Made by a program: the position numbers and the translations under genes. Shown here piece by piece: positions 31,601 through 39,592 of a stretch of 64,000 bases of DNA (its first letter is position 1; every line of letters begins with the position of its first letter). The notes below the pieces were generated by a model. The model saw only the letters and a list, made by a program, of their open reading frames with translations, made no database searches and was not told the DNA's origin. Origin of the DNA: an uncultured Cohaesibacter sp. (GTDB taxonomy: Bacteria > Pseudomonadota > Alphaproteobacteria > Rhizobiales > Cohaesibacteraceae); the NCBI RefSeq assembly GCF_963676485.1, contig NZ_OY781114.1, positions 2,744,501-2,808,500 of the forward strand, read 5' to 3'.

Positions 31601-33244
31601 ATGGCGGACTATTACGCAATTTTGAAGCGGGCCGTAGAGGCTGTGCCTACCCAGACAAGGGAACAACGGCAGACGATCTACGACAAGGCGCGCAAGGCGC
31701 TTTTGGCGAAGCTTCAGAATATGGATCCGCCATTGCCTCCTGCCGATATCTCCAAACAACGTATGGCGCTCGAAGAAGCCGTAAGGGCTGTCGAGCGTGA
31801 TTTGAGCGGAAGTGGCATGTCTGCCGCTCCCGCTCAGCAAGCTGCCGATGATGGCCCCTCTGATTTTGCTTCAGGGAAAAGCGCAGGGCATCTTCAAGAG
31901 GCGCCTCAGGTTGAGGCCGTTCATAGGCCCAAAAGCGCCGAGGGGAATGAGGCTGGTCAAGCGCGTGAAGAGAGCGCCGAGCCGCATAAGGATAAGGCTG
32001 TGCAGACTGCAAAGCCTCAGCACAAGGACCGCCCTGATGCCAAGGAACCACCCAGGCAGGAGATACTTGAGAAGAAGTCTCCCTCTGACAAGGTTGTGCG
32101 CCGTGCCGGGCAAGATGTTCTCAAAAATGCTGTAAGGGATGCCAATGCGCTGGGTCAGGCAACCAACAAGGCTGTCAAACACGCGCAGGATGCCGCTGAC
32201 GCCGTGGGCGAAGAGCGCGATAGTGGCGAAGCTGCCCGTATCGAGCCGACGCTTGGTGATGCCGTTGTTTCTCAATCCAAAACCTATAAGCGACCAAGCA
32301 TTGAAGAGGGTGTGTCCGAGCGCCCCGGCTATGATTCCGATGATGCCGAGGATGAAGGCTCCAAATCGCGCTTTGGTCTGATTGCCATTGCCATGATGAT
32401 TGTTGTTGTCGTGATTGGCAGTGGCTATCTGCTTTATGCCAACAGGAATGCTTTTCTTCTTGGCGACACGACGCAAAGTGAGCAGAGCGATACCAGCTCA
32501 GCCCAGTCGGTTGGGAAAACTCAGTCCGCTGATGATGGCACTACTGGCAACCCAACTGATATGGCGGCCAAGTCTGTGCGTACGATTACCGTTACGCCCC
32601 CATCCCAGGAAGATGGTGCAGCACCGGATGAGGACAATGCATCGCAAACAGATAGCGCAGCTGAAGAGACTGTAGGCAAAGACACGAGCGCAAGCAGTGG
32701 CTCTGCCGATCTGTCCGTCGCTCAACGGTCCATTCTTTATGAGGAGCCGGGGGGAGAGGGCGAGCCGGGCTCTGCGAGCGCTGGCGAGGTTCTCTGGTCT
32801 CTTGAGGGGGAAGGGGACAGCGCCGTCGTGGTCATTGATGCGACCATTCCTGACAAGAAAATGTCTTTCCACATCACGATGAAGAAAAATCAGGATGCCG
32901 AGCTGCCTGCGTCTCATCTGATCGAAATTTCTGCCACCCATGCGGATGCAGATCCTTCCAAGGCCATCGTCAAGATTCCGGGGCTCATTCTCAAGCCAAC
33001 AGAGCAGAGCCGTGGGGAAGGGCTTGTTGGAGCCTCTATCCGCATCGCAGATGATCTGCATTGGGTTGCGCTCACCTCGGGAGACCGCGAAGAGCGATAT
33101 AATCTGGAGCTGCTTCATCTGCGTGGCTGGATTGATATTCCGATCCAGTATGAAACCGGTCGTCGTGCGATCTTGACCCTTGAAAAAGGCGAGGCAGGTG
33201 ATCAGGTGATTACCCGCGCCATTAAGGACTGGTCTGGTCGCTGA
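31601..33244 (+). CDS. Unrecognised one-TM protein with charged N-terminal half
   Basis: A 547-residue protein of unknown function. An N-terminal helical segment (about 1-68, 'ILKRAVEAVP', 'ALEEAVRAVERDL') is followed by a long Lys/Glu/Ala-rich disordered stretch (about 70-250). A single membrane helix (about 257-277) and an acidic Ser/Asp/Thr-rich linker (about 285-380) precede a compact C-terminal domain (about 385-547) of beta character ('EVLWSLEGEGDSAVVVIDATIP'). Topology by the positive-inside rule is N-in, C-out, so the C-terminal domain is periplasmic. I think similar proteins occur next to purA in related genomes, but I know no name. It lies 82 bp after purA and ends before a bidirectional terminator. 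Confidence 0.75.
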   Translation: MADYYAILKRAVEAVPTQTREQRQTIYDKARKALLAKLQNMDPPLPPADISKQRMALEEAVRAVERDLSGSGMSAAPAQQAADDGPSDFASGKSAGHLQEAPQVEAVHRPKSAEGNEAGQAREESAEPHKDKAVQTAKPQHKDRPDAKEPPRQEILEKKSPSDKVVRRAGQDVLKNAVRDANALGQATNKAVKHAQDAADAVGEERDSGEAARIEPTLGDAVVSQSKTYKRPSIEEGVSERPGYDSDDAEDEGSKSRFGLIAIAMMIVVVVIGSGYLLYANRNAFLLGDTTQSEQSDTSSAQSVGKTQSADDGTTGNPTDMAAKSVRTITVTPPSQEDGAAPDEDNASQTDSAAEETVGKDTSASSGSADLSVAQRSILYEEPGGEGEPGSASAGEVLWSLEGEGDSAVVVIDATIPDKKMSFHITMKKNQDAELPASHLIEISATHADADPSKAIVKIPGLILKPTEQSRGEGLVGASIRIADDLHWVALTSGDREERYNLELLHLRGWIDIPIQYETGRRAILTLEKGEAGDQVITRAIKDWSGR

Positions 33245-33304
33245 AGGGCACGGGCCGAAGCGAGAGCGGCGTCGCCGCCAGCTTTTTCGATAGAATAGAG
33301 ATAT

Positions 33305-33343
33305 AAAAAAGACTGCCGGATGTGTGTCCGAGCAGTCTTTTTT
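33305..33343. terminator. Bidirectional terminator between the one-TM gene and rpoH
   Basis: A6 GACTGC (33305-33316) pairs with GCAGTC T6 (33332-33343). An inner CGGA/TCCG stem extends it, with one bulged A. The A and T runs let it work on both strands. Confidence 0.92.
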
Positions 33344-33402
33344 GTACGTCTGTTACTGTGTGCTTGAACCTTGCTAAAAGGCGGATCATCATCAACCAGA
33401 GC

Positions 33403-34299
33403 TTAGGCTGATACGTTCTCCTGCGCCTTGGCGGCTGCGGTCTGGACTTCTTTTTGAACCTTTTCGAAGGCGCGTACTTCAATCTGTCGAATGCGTTCGC
33501 GGCTAACGGAGAATTCTTCGGAGAGCTCTTCCAGAGTAGACGGTTTTTCGGCCAGCCGGCGGGCTTTGAAAATACGGCGTTCGCGATCGTTCAGAATGCC
33601 CATGGCGTCGCTCAGAAGGTCCATGCGATGATTGAACTCTTCCTTGTCGGCCAAGACTGTTTCCTGACTTTCGCTGTCATCGACCAGCCAATCCTGCCAC
33701 TGTCCGCTCTCACCGTCTGATTTAAGAGGCGCATTGAGAGACGCGTCGCCCGAGAGGCGGCGGTTCATGGAAATCACTTCTTCGTTGCTGACACCGAGTT
33801 TCTCGGCAATATAATCGACCTGATCAGGTTTCAGATCGCCATCTTCCAGAGCCTGAATCTGGCCCTTGACCTTGCGCAGGTTGAAGAAGAGGCGCTTCTG
33901 GTTTGCCGTGGTGCCCATTTTCACAAGGGACCATGAGCGTAGTATATATTCCTGAATGCTGGCACGAATCCACCACATGGCATATGTGGCCAGACGAAAC
34001 CCCTTGTCTGCGTCAAAGCGTTTGACGGCCTGCATGAGGCCGACATTGCCTTCCGAGACGACTTCGCTCACCGGTAAGCCATAGCCGCGATAGCCCATCG
34101 CGATTTTGGCAACGAGGCGCAGATGGCTTGTCACCAGCTTGTGGGCAGCCTTGCTGTCGCCATAGTCGGCATAGCGCTTGGCCAGCATATATTCTTCTTG
34201 CGGCTCAAGCATGGGAAAACGTCGGATTTCATTCAGATAGCTGCTCAATCCTCCTTCGGAAGAGAGCGCTGGAATATTGCCAGTAGAATTTTTTGCCAT
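33403..34299 (-). CDS. rpoH: RNA polymerase heat-shock sigma factor RpoH
   Basis: A 298-residue sigma-70 family factor. Region 2 is at about 50-120 ('EEYMLAKRYAD', 'LVTSHLRLVAKIAMGY', 'WWIRASIQEYILRSWS'). It is followed by the diagnostic RpoH box 'QKRLFFNLRKVK' (about 133-144). Region 4 lies at about 230-285 with the helix-turn-helix 'TLEELSEEFSVSRERIRQIEVRAFEK'-like end (33480-33560). Alphaproteobacteria often carry two or more rpoH genes; which copy this is cannot be told from the window. FtsH, its usual degrading protease, is also encoded here. Confidence 0.96.
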   Translation of the reverse strand: MAKNSTGNIPALSSEGGLSSYLNEIRRFPMLEPQEEYMLAKRYADYGDSKAAHKLVTSHLRLVAKIAMGYRGYGLPVSEVVSEGNVGLMQAVKRFDADKGFRLATYAMWWIRASIQEYILRSWSLVKMGTTANQKRLFFNLRKVKGQIQALEDGDLKPDQVDYIAEKLGVSNEEVISMNRRLSGDASLNAPLKSDGESGQWQDWLVDDSESQETVLADKEEFNHRMDLLSDAMGILNDRERRIFKARRLAEKPSTLEELSEEFSVSRERIRQIEVRAFEKVQKEVQTAAAKAQENVSA

Positions 34300-34408
34300 T
34301 CATATTACTCCTCTTATCCCCCAAAATGGCAGGACGAGTTGCGCAGCCGTAGCCTGCGGACATAATAAATATAGGCCGAAATAAGACAATTACAGGGCCT
34401 TAGCCCAA

Positions 34409-35443
34409 TTAAATTGACATTTTTTGCAATGCATTCATTACATTTTGTAAATCTTCTGGCATTGCGCTCTGGAAAACCATTTCCTCTCCGGTTATCGGAT
34501 GGGCAAAGCCCAACAGCCCGGCATGTAGGGCCTGTCGCTTTCGGCTCTCGATGTCCTGAGCCAGCGCTTTCGGCAGTTTGTTGAGCTTGGATTTGAAGCC
34601 TTGGCCATATTCGGGGTCTCCCACGAGGGGATGGCCGATATGGGCCATATGCACGCGGATCTGGTGGGTTCTGCCCGTTTCGAGCTTGCATTCAACCAGT
34701 GAGGCCAGACTGTCTCCCTCTGAAGAAAATTCCTTCAAAAGCCGATAATGGGTGATGGCTTGCTTGCCCCCCTGCTTGAGCACTTTCTGTTTGAGGCGAT
34801 TATGTTGCGACCGACCTATCTGCGTGTCGATCGTGCCCTTCTTGTTTTTGAGCTGTCCCCAGACCAGCGCCTGATAGGCCCGGACCAAAGGACCGGAGCG
34901 GCCGTGGTCTGCAAATTGCTCACTGAGCCCCTTGTGGGCTGCATCTGTTTTTGCAACGACCAACAGGCCGGAGGTCTCCTTATCGAGCCTGTGTACGATG
35001 CCAGGGCGCTTTACGCCTCCAATGCCGGAAAGGCTATCGCCGCAATGATGGATAAGGGCGTTGACCAGCGTTCCCGTCCAGTTTCCCGCTGCAGGATGGA
35101 CGACGAGCCCTGCGGGTTTGTTGATGACAATCAGGTCATCATCTTCAAACACCACATCAAGCGGAATGTCTTCGCCCTGCGGGGTCGGATCTTCCGGAGC
35201 GGGTAGGGTGACAGTTATACGATCCCCCACATTGACCCGCTGGTTGGGCTCCAGTATCGTCCGCTCTGCCTGATCGAGGCGAGCAAGGGCAACATGGCCT
35301 TCCTTGATCAGGCTCTTGAAGCGGGAGCGGGAGTGGCGCGTATCCTTGGTGGCAATAACGGCATCAAGGCGCTTGCCGGCCTCCTCCTCTTCTATGAGGA
35401 AAGACAGGATTTCATTTTCACTATCAGAACAAGAGTCAGACAT
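34409..35443 (-). CDS. RluA-family 23S rRNA pseudouridine synthase (RluD-like)
   Basis: A 344-residue protein with an N-terminal S4 RNA-binding domain (about 18-75: 'GKRLDAVIA', 'SRSRFKSLIKEGHV'). The catalytic core contains the motif 'GIVHRLDKETSGLLVVAKT' (about 148-166) with the nucleophilic Asp, and 'ECKLETGRTHQIRVHMAHIGHPLVGD' at 34610-34690. RluD makes pseudouridines in helix 69 of 23S rRNA; the exact target here is inferred. Its ATG overlaps the start codon of the divergent gene (see 35442). rpoH lies downstream with 109 bp between, a frequent alphaproteobacterial neighbour. Confidence 0.93.
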   Translation of the reverse strand: MSDSCSDSENEILSFLIEEEEAGKRLDAVIATKDTRHSRSRFKSLIKEGHVALARLDQAERTILEPNQRVNVGDRITVTLPAPEDPTPQGEDIPLDVVFEDDDLIVINKPAGLVVHPAAGNWTGTLVNALIHHCGDSLSGIGGVKRPGIVHRLDKETSGLLVVAKTDAAHKGLSEQFADHGRSGPLVRAYQALVWGQLKNKKGTIDTQIGRSQHNRLKQKVLKQGGKQAITHYRLLKEFSSEGDSLASLVECKLETGRTHQIRVHMAHIGHPLVGDPEYGQGFKSKLNKLPKALAQDIESRKRQALHAGLLGFAHPITGEEMVFQSAMPEDLQNVMNALQKMSI

Positions 35444-35816
35444 GGTGCAACAAACTACCGACGAACAAATGCCCGGCGATGAGTCCTTTCAGAGCCCGGA
35501 AATGCTGGATGTTCAACGCAAGATCCGCATGATGGTTGTCTCTTCAATCCTGATCATGGGGCTTGGTATCTTTTCCATTCTTGGTGTCATTATCTACAAG
35601 AGTGTAGCCAATAATGAAAGCGCGGAGAATGGTCAAGCAGATCCGGTCGTTGTGGGCAATCAATTGAAGGCCGGTGAGAGCGTGCGCTCGATGATCGTCG
35701 AGAATGGCACGATCTATCTGCTGGTGGATGGCAAAGACATGACATCTCTGATGATGGTGGACAAGAAATCCGGCTCTGTGAGCCGCCGGATCGAGTTTAT
35801 TCCACAGGGGCAATGA
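35442..35816 (+). CDS. Small one-TM protein, DUF6476-like
   Basis: A 124-residue protein with an acidic N-terminus (1-25), one membrane helix (about 33-53, 'VVSSILIMGLGIFSILGVII') and a periplasmic beta-rich tail ('GTIYLLVDGKDMTSLMMVDKKSG'). It resembles small alphaproteobacterial membrane proteins (DUF6476) found beside rluA-type genes, from memory. Function is unknown. The ATG at 35442 lies in a CATG shared with the divergent synthase start at 35443. An in-frame TTG at 35304 would place 46 residues inside the synthase gene and is not credible. AAGAG is a weak ribosome site. Confidence 0.75.
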   Translation: MVQQTTDEQMPGDESFQSPEMLDVQRKIRMMVVSSILIMGLGIFSILGVIIYKSVANNESAENGQADPVVVGNQLKAGESVRSMIVENGTIYLLVDGKDMTSLMMVDKKSGSVSRRIEFIPQGQ

Positions 35817-35892
35817 ATATTCACAGATTCGTCAAAATCGTCTCTTGCGCTTTGAGACAAAGCTCCCTATAAACCGCCTCACCGATTGATGA

Positions 35893-35967
35893 GCGCCCTT
35901 CGTCTAGCGGTTAGGACGCCGCCCTTTCACGGCGGTAACACGGGTTCGAGTCCCGTAGGGCGTACCA
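35893..35967 (+). tRNA. tRNA-Glu (anticodon TTC)
   Basis: 75 nt with cloverleaf. The acceptor GCGCCCT pairs with AGGGCGT. The D-arm holds TAGCGGTTAGGA, the anticodon loop CTTTCAC gives TTC, the T-arm is CGGGTTCGAGTCCCG, and the genomic CCA ends at 35967. A terminator and an integrase remnant follow directly, so this tRNA was probably an integration site. Confidence 0.97.
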
Positions 35968-35976
35968 ATCGTTATC

Positions 35977-36015
35977 AAAAAGCCCTCGTAACTCACTGAG
36001 TTGCGGGGGCTTTTG
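35977..36015 (+). terminator. Terminator of tRNA-Glu
   Basis: A long hairpin. The AAAAGCCC arm is at about 35978 and the GGGCTTTT arm ends near 36014. An inner AACTC/GAGTT stem lies within. The A and T flanks could serve both strands. Confidence 0.82.
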
Positions 36016-36044
36016 CTTATCTATCGGATAGGTCGGGCATTATT

Positions 36045-36222
36045 TTAGCCTAGCCATGGCATTATCCGCCATCAATTTCCTATTTCCTGCCCTTGCATGT
36101 TTGTGCGCTTCCTGTGGGCTTTTGTGGCCCAAGAAGGTCGTGATTTCAAATTTGGTTGCGCCAGTTTCCGCTAACTTTGTCGCTCCAGCTTTGCGCAATC
36201 CACTCGCCCGCCTCGGAGCATA
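36045..36222 (-). pseudogene. Decayed C-terminal fragment of a tyrosine-type phage integrase
   Basis: Reading the minus strand from about 36222 to a TAA at 36045 gives about 58 codons whose order matches the C-terminus of alphaproteobacterial tyrosine recombinases: SGLRKAGATKLAETGA, then FLGHKSP, then ARAGNRKLMADNAMARL. The box II motif HGLR has become SGLR (His lost). The LGH box is kept, and the position of the tyrosine nucleophile (usually RRYT) reads HKHA. There is no start codon and no upstream catalytic domain. It is therefore a dead remnant. It lies 78 bp after the tRNA-Glu, the normal place of an integrase, which marks an old integration event. Confidence 0.8.
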
Positions 36223-36260
36223 GGCTTTCCTCCCATGTAAAGGATGAGGTAAAGGACCTT

Positions 36261-38384
36261 TTACAATTTCTCTTCCACAAGGGCTGGTATGGAGAGCATT
36301 GCAATCACGCCCCGATCGGAGGCATTTTCTATAGTGAACACCCCACCGTGTGCGCAGGCTACCGAGTTTACGATATGCAGACCAAGTCCAGTGCCTGCGA
36401 CAGCCCCTGCATTGGAGGCTCGATAATACCGTTTGCCAATACCTTCTCTTTCATCCTTCGGAATTCCCATGCCCTGATCGCGAACCGAGATGACAAGCGA
36501 AGCGTTCTTCTGGCCACAGCTAATCGTGACAGGGGTTTCAGGCGGAGAGAACTTCATCGCATTATCAATGAGATTCTGTAGGGCCATGCCAATCATGGAA
36601 CTATCCAGACGGGCGGTCTTGTCGGTCAGGTCGTCGTCCCATTCAAGATCCAGCTCACGGACAGAATAGAAAGAGCGATTGCGTTCGACAATATCTCCGA
36701 TCATTTCCACGACTGAAACAGACTCAAATTTCGGCCTCGTTTGTGTGCCCTCAAAACGACTTCGTTGTAGCGAGGTATCAAGCAGTTGGATCAGGTCTTT
36801 CACCGCGATGTCGATGCGGCTGACACGACTGAGGTTGTCTTCATCATGCGCGTGTAAGGTGTGTCGCAAGGCTGCAGCACTGGTACGGATAACAGCCAAT
36901 GGTGTTTGATATTGATGGCGAACGATATCGATAAAGCGCAATTGCTCCTGCTGACCTTCTCTTTCGGCAGCCAGCGCGTGTTCTGCCATTTCCTTGGCTG
37001 CCTCTAACTCGGCTGTGCGTTTGACAACAAGCGCTCTGGCAGCCCTCTCTGCCTTGCGAGCTATTCGAATAGTCGAGGTTTCCTGTCGCCGGCGATCAAT
37101 TGAACGTACCTTTTGTGTGAGGGAAAATGCCATAAGCGGGGTGAAGAAGGCAACTGCCACCCAGTAGGAATATTCCCAGAAACCGTACGTCTCGATTCCG
37201 CCAACTCCCCACGAGATCGTGAGTGCTCCCGATACCAGCTTGATGACGCCGGCAAGAAAAGCTGCCTTTGCGCCGGGCTTGTTTCGCAAGGATTCACTAA
37301 AAATATTATTGAGCACAAACAGGCCGAGAAAAGCGACGCACAAGATCAGCAGCACCGAGATAAACGGCCGATAGATCCCGAATAGTCCCATGAAAATGGC
37401 AAAGAGCGTAAAGATCATCATCCATCGGATCATTCGCTTCTGATAAGGAACCAGCTCAAAGCCTCTGAGATGCTCGCGGACAAACAACATGTTGGCCAGA
37501 ATGAGAAACAGAACCGTTTCCGATGTGAAGATTTGGTTCACTCTGGCGGAAATTCCCATGATGCCATAGAGCATAATACCGCTTGATGCCCCCACGTAGG
37601 TGCAATCTGCCAAGAACATAAAGGAAATATAAAGGAAGTAGCGCCTGCGCGAATAAATCCAAAACACTAAACTAAGCAAAGTAGAACTCAAGGATAGGGT
37701 CATGAGTCCGACTATACTTGCGGTTCTGGAGATGATGAGATCGACTAGGCCTGACTGGGAAGCAAGCCAGCCACGCAAACCTAGGGTGCCATCCGTTTCT
37801 GCACGGATATAGACGATTGCTCTTTCGCTATCGGAGGGAAAGCTGAATTGTGCGACTTGCGAAACCTGCAACATGCCCGGATTGGCATGAGGGTGGGCAC
37901 TACCGCGCAGAATGACCCTGAAATCATCGGCGCTGATCGGGTTGTCCACCAGAGGAACAAAGATTTTTATTTCACGCAAATAGGCCGGCAAGAGGTTGAG
38001 CGCGACAGTGGTTGGCCACGAGCCTGCGCGATCAAAAACCAACTTGAGCCAAACCGCATCGGGGGTATATCTTAGAGCCAGATTCTTCTCAATCGGCACA
38101 AATTGCTCTCGCATTGATCCTAAGGAAACATCCTCTATACCGTAGAGGTGTTCTGGATCACGCAGGAAGGAATAGTGTCCTGTCAAATCTATGATATGGA
38201 GATTCTCCGACACCAGGATCGGGTGAGGCTGTGCCTTGGACATTCTATTCAGGCCTTGACCATTGCAGCTAGGCGGATACAGCAATAGAAAAATGAAACT
38301 CAATAGGCACAAGTGGAAAACAAATTTGTATTTCAACTCATTGTCAAAAATTACAGGGTTGCAATAAAGGCTCTCTTTGCGCAT
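36261..38384 (-). CDS. Membrane sensor histidine kinase with 7TMR-DISM input module
   Basis: A 707-residue hybrid of sensor and kinase. An N-terminal membrane or signal segment (about 20-40) is followed by a periplasmic 7TMR-DISM extracellular-type domain (about 55-200), seven predicted membrane helices (about 215-420), a coiled coil (about 428-480), HisKA with His490 in 'RHQYQTPL' and HATPase (N box 'LIDNAMKFSP' near 607, G1 'DQGMGIP', G2 'GTGLGLHIVNS'). Such DISM kinases often sense carbohydrates or envelope ligands. The H-box differs from the usual SHELRTPL but keeps His, Thr and Pro. It is divergent from the response regulator with 50 bp between, so they are surely partners. It is the first gene after the integrase remnant. 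Confidence 0.9.
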   Translation of the reverse strand: MRKESLYCNPVIFDNELKYKFVFHLCLLSFIFLLLYPPSCNGQGLNRMSKAQPHPILVSENLHIIDLTGHYSFLRDPEHLYGIEDVSLGSMREQFVPIEKNLALRYTPDAVWLKLVFDRAGSWPTTVALNLLPAYLREIKIFVPLVDNPISADDFRVILRGSAHPHANPGMLQVSQVAQFSFPSDSERAIVYIRAETDGTLGLRGWLASQSGLVDLIISRTASIVGLMTLSLSSTLLSLVFWIYSRRRYFLYISFMFLADCTYVGASSGIMLYGIMGISARVNQIFTSETVLFLILANMLFVREHLRGFELVPYQKRMIRWMMIFTLFAIFMGLFGIYRPFISVLLILCVAFLGLFVLNNIFSESLRNKPGAKAAFLAGVIKLVSGALTISWGVGGIETYGFWEYSYWVAVAFFTPLMAFSLTQKVRSIDRRRQETSTIRIARKAERAARALVVKRTAELEAAKEMAEHALAAEREGQQEQLRFIDIVRHQYQTPLAVIRTSAAALRHTLHAHDEDNLSRVSRIDIAVKDLIQLLDTSLQRSRFEGTQTRPKFESVSVVEMIGDIVERNRSFYSVRELDLEWDDDLTDKTARLDSSMIGMALQNLIDNAMKFSPPETPVTISCGQKNASLVISVRDQGMGIPKDEREGIGKRYYRASNAGAVAGTGLGLHIVNSVACAHGGVFTIENASDRGVIAMLSIPALVEEKL

Positions 38385-38434
38385 CTATGATCCCGTTTTG
38401 ACTGGAGTTAGAAATATTTATAGAGAGAAATAAG

Positions 38435-39130
38435 TTGGCAAAGGTTGTCGTTGTTGAGGATAATGTCGCAGTTCGAACCAGCTTGTCGGATTTTCTCACA
38501 CTAAAGGGGCATTCCGTTAGCGAAGTCGGAGACGCTGTCGAATTGTATCAGCAACTGGCAATCCAGAAATACGATGTTGCAGTTGTTGACGTCAACCTTC
38601 CCCACCATAATGGCTTTTCTATCACTGAATATCTGTCTGAGAAAGATCTTTGCGCCGTCATCATTATGACTGCACGCGACGCAGTAGAAGACCGGGTGCG
38701 CGGTTACTCGTGTGGTGCTGATATCTATATGGTTAAGCCGGTTGAACCTGAAGAATTGGCTGCGGCAATCACTTCTCTGACGCAGAAGCATAAGACAAGG
38801 CACCACTACGCCGAAAAAGTGGCAGATGATAACTGGAAACTTGAATCAGAAAGCCGTCTCCTTCGAGCCCCTAGTGGGCGCGTTGTTTCTCTGACAACAA
38901 GAGAAGTGGCCATTCTCGAAAAACTGGCGGGCGAGGCTGGCAGTGTTGTAAGTCGTGAAGAGTTGCTTCTATTTTTAGGCGAGCCAGACAGCACGGTTGG
39001 GCGTGGAAAGCTGGACACAATTATTAGTCGGCTTCGCAGTAAGGTCCGGAACAAGTGTGGTGTGGAATTACCCCTTCTTACGGCGCATAACAGCGGGCTC
39101 AGTTTACCTTCTTCGCTTGGACGGTCATAA
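38435..39130 (+). CDS. Response regulator, OmpR-like, TTG start
   Basis: A 231-residue regulator. The receiver domain (1-118) has acidic pocket E8-D9, phospho-acceptor Asp52 in 'VVDVNLP', Thr79 and Lys in 'YMVKPVEP'. The C-terminal winged helix (about 145-228) contains 'LTTREVAILEKLA' and 'SRLRSKV', the typical DNA-recognition helix region. The start codon is TTG at 38435; no ATG or GTG is nearby upstream that keeps the receiver intact, so low or tightly set expression is likely. It lies upstream of the secretion-type gene cluster and on the same strand, and probably controls it. Confidence 0.9.
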   Translation: MAKVVVVEDNVAVRTSLSDFLTLKGHSVSEVGDAVELYQQLAIQKYDVAVVDVNLPHHNGFSITEYLSEKDLCAVIIMTARDAVEDRVRGYSCGADIYMVKPVEPEELAAAITSLTQKHKTRHHYAEKVADDNWKLESESRLLRAPSGRVVSLTTREVAILEKLAGEAGSVVSREELLLFLGEPDSTVGRGKLDTIISRLRSKVRNKCGVELPLLTAHNSGLSLPSSLGRS

Positions 39131-39592
39131 CAGTTCATCCGGCCATCGGTCCCGTAAATTCACGCATGCAAGTTGATGATAACGCCACAGGTATCTATAT
39201 ATAAATATTAAAATGTAAGGTATCTTGCAGGGTTATGTAATGAATCTTTCATTTTCTGTAAGAATTGCGCAATGCGATGAAAGTTTTTTACATATTACTT
39301 TAGAACTTATTGGAATTTGAACGCTTTATCTATAATATTTTGTGGTTTTACATAAATGGATGGTCGAAATTATTGACTTGTTCATTTTTCAATACTAGAA
39401 AATTTTTAATCAGATCTACTTAAAACAGGCCGCGGTACGGAGAGATGGTTCCCGTAATCCCTTGTCTTCTTCTTACCGCTGAGCGCTTCGCACCTCTCCC
39501 TTTCAGTCGTGCCTAGTAAGATTTTCATGTTCGACAATACCGAACGTGCGGGGCGCTTTAAGGCAACAACCAATTGAATTCGGACTGTTGAA
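39131..39592 (+). promoter_or_regulatory. AT-rich upstream region of the secretion cluster with repeated TTTTACATA
   Basis: 462 bp without a gene, AT-rich up to about 39420. TTTTACATA occurs at 39286-39294 and again at 39346-39354 (60 bp apart, close to six helical turns), and its core appears inverted (TATGTAA) at 39234-39240. Such spaced repeats could be binding sites of the neighbouring response regulator. This is an inference. The TolC-like gene starts at 39593 without a strong ribosome site. Confidence 0.4.
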
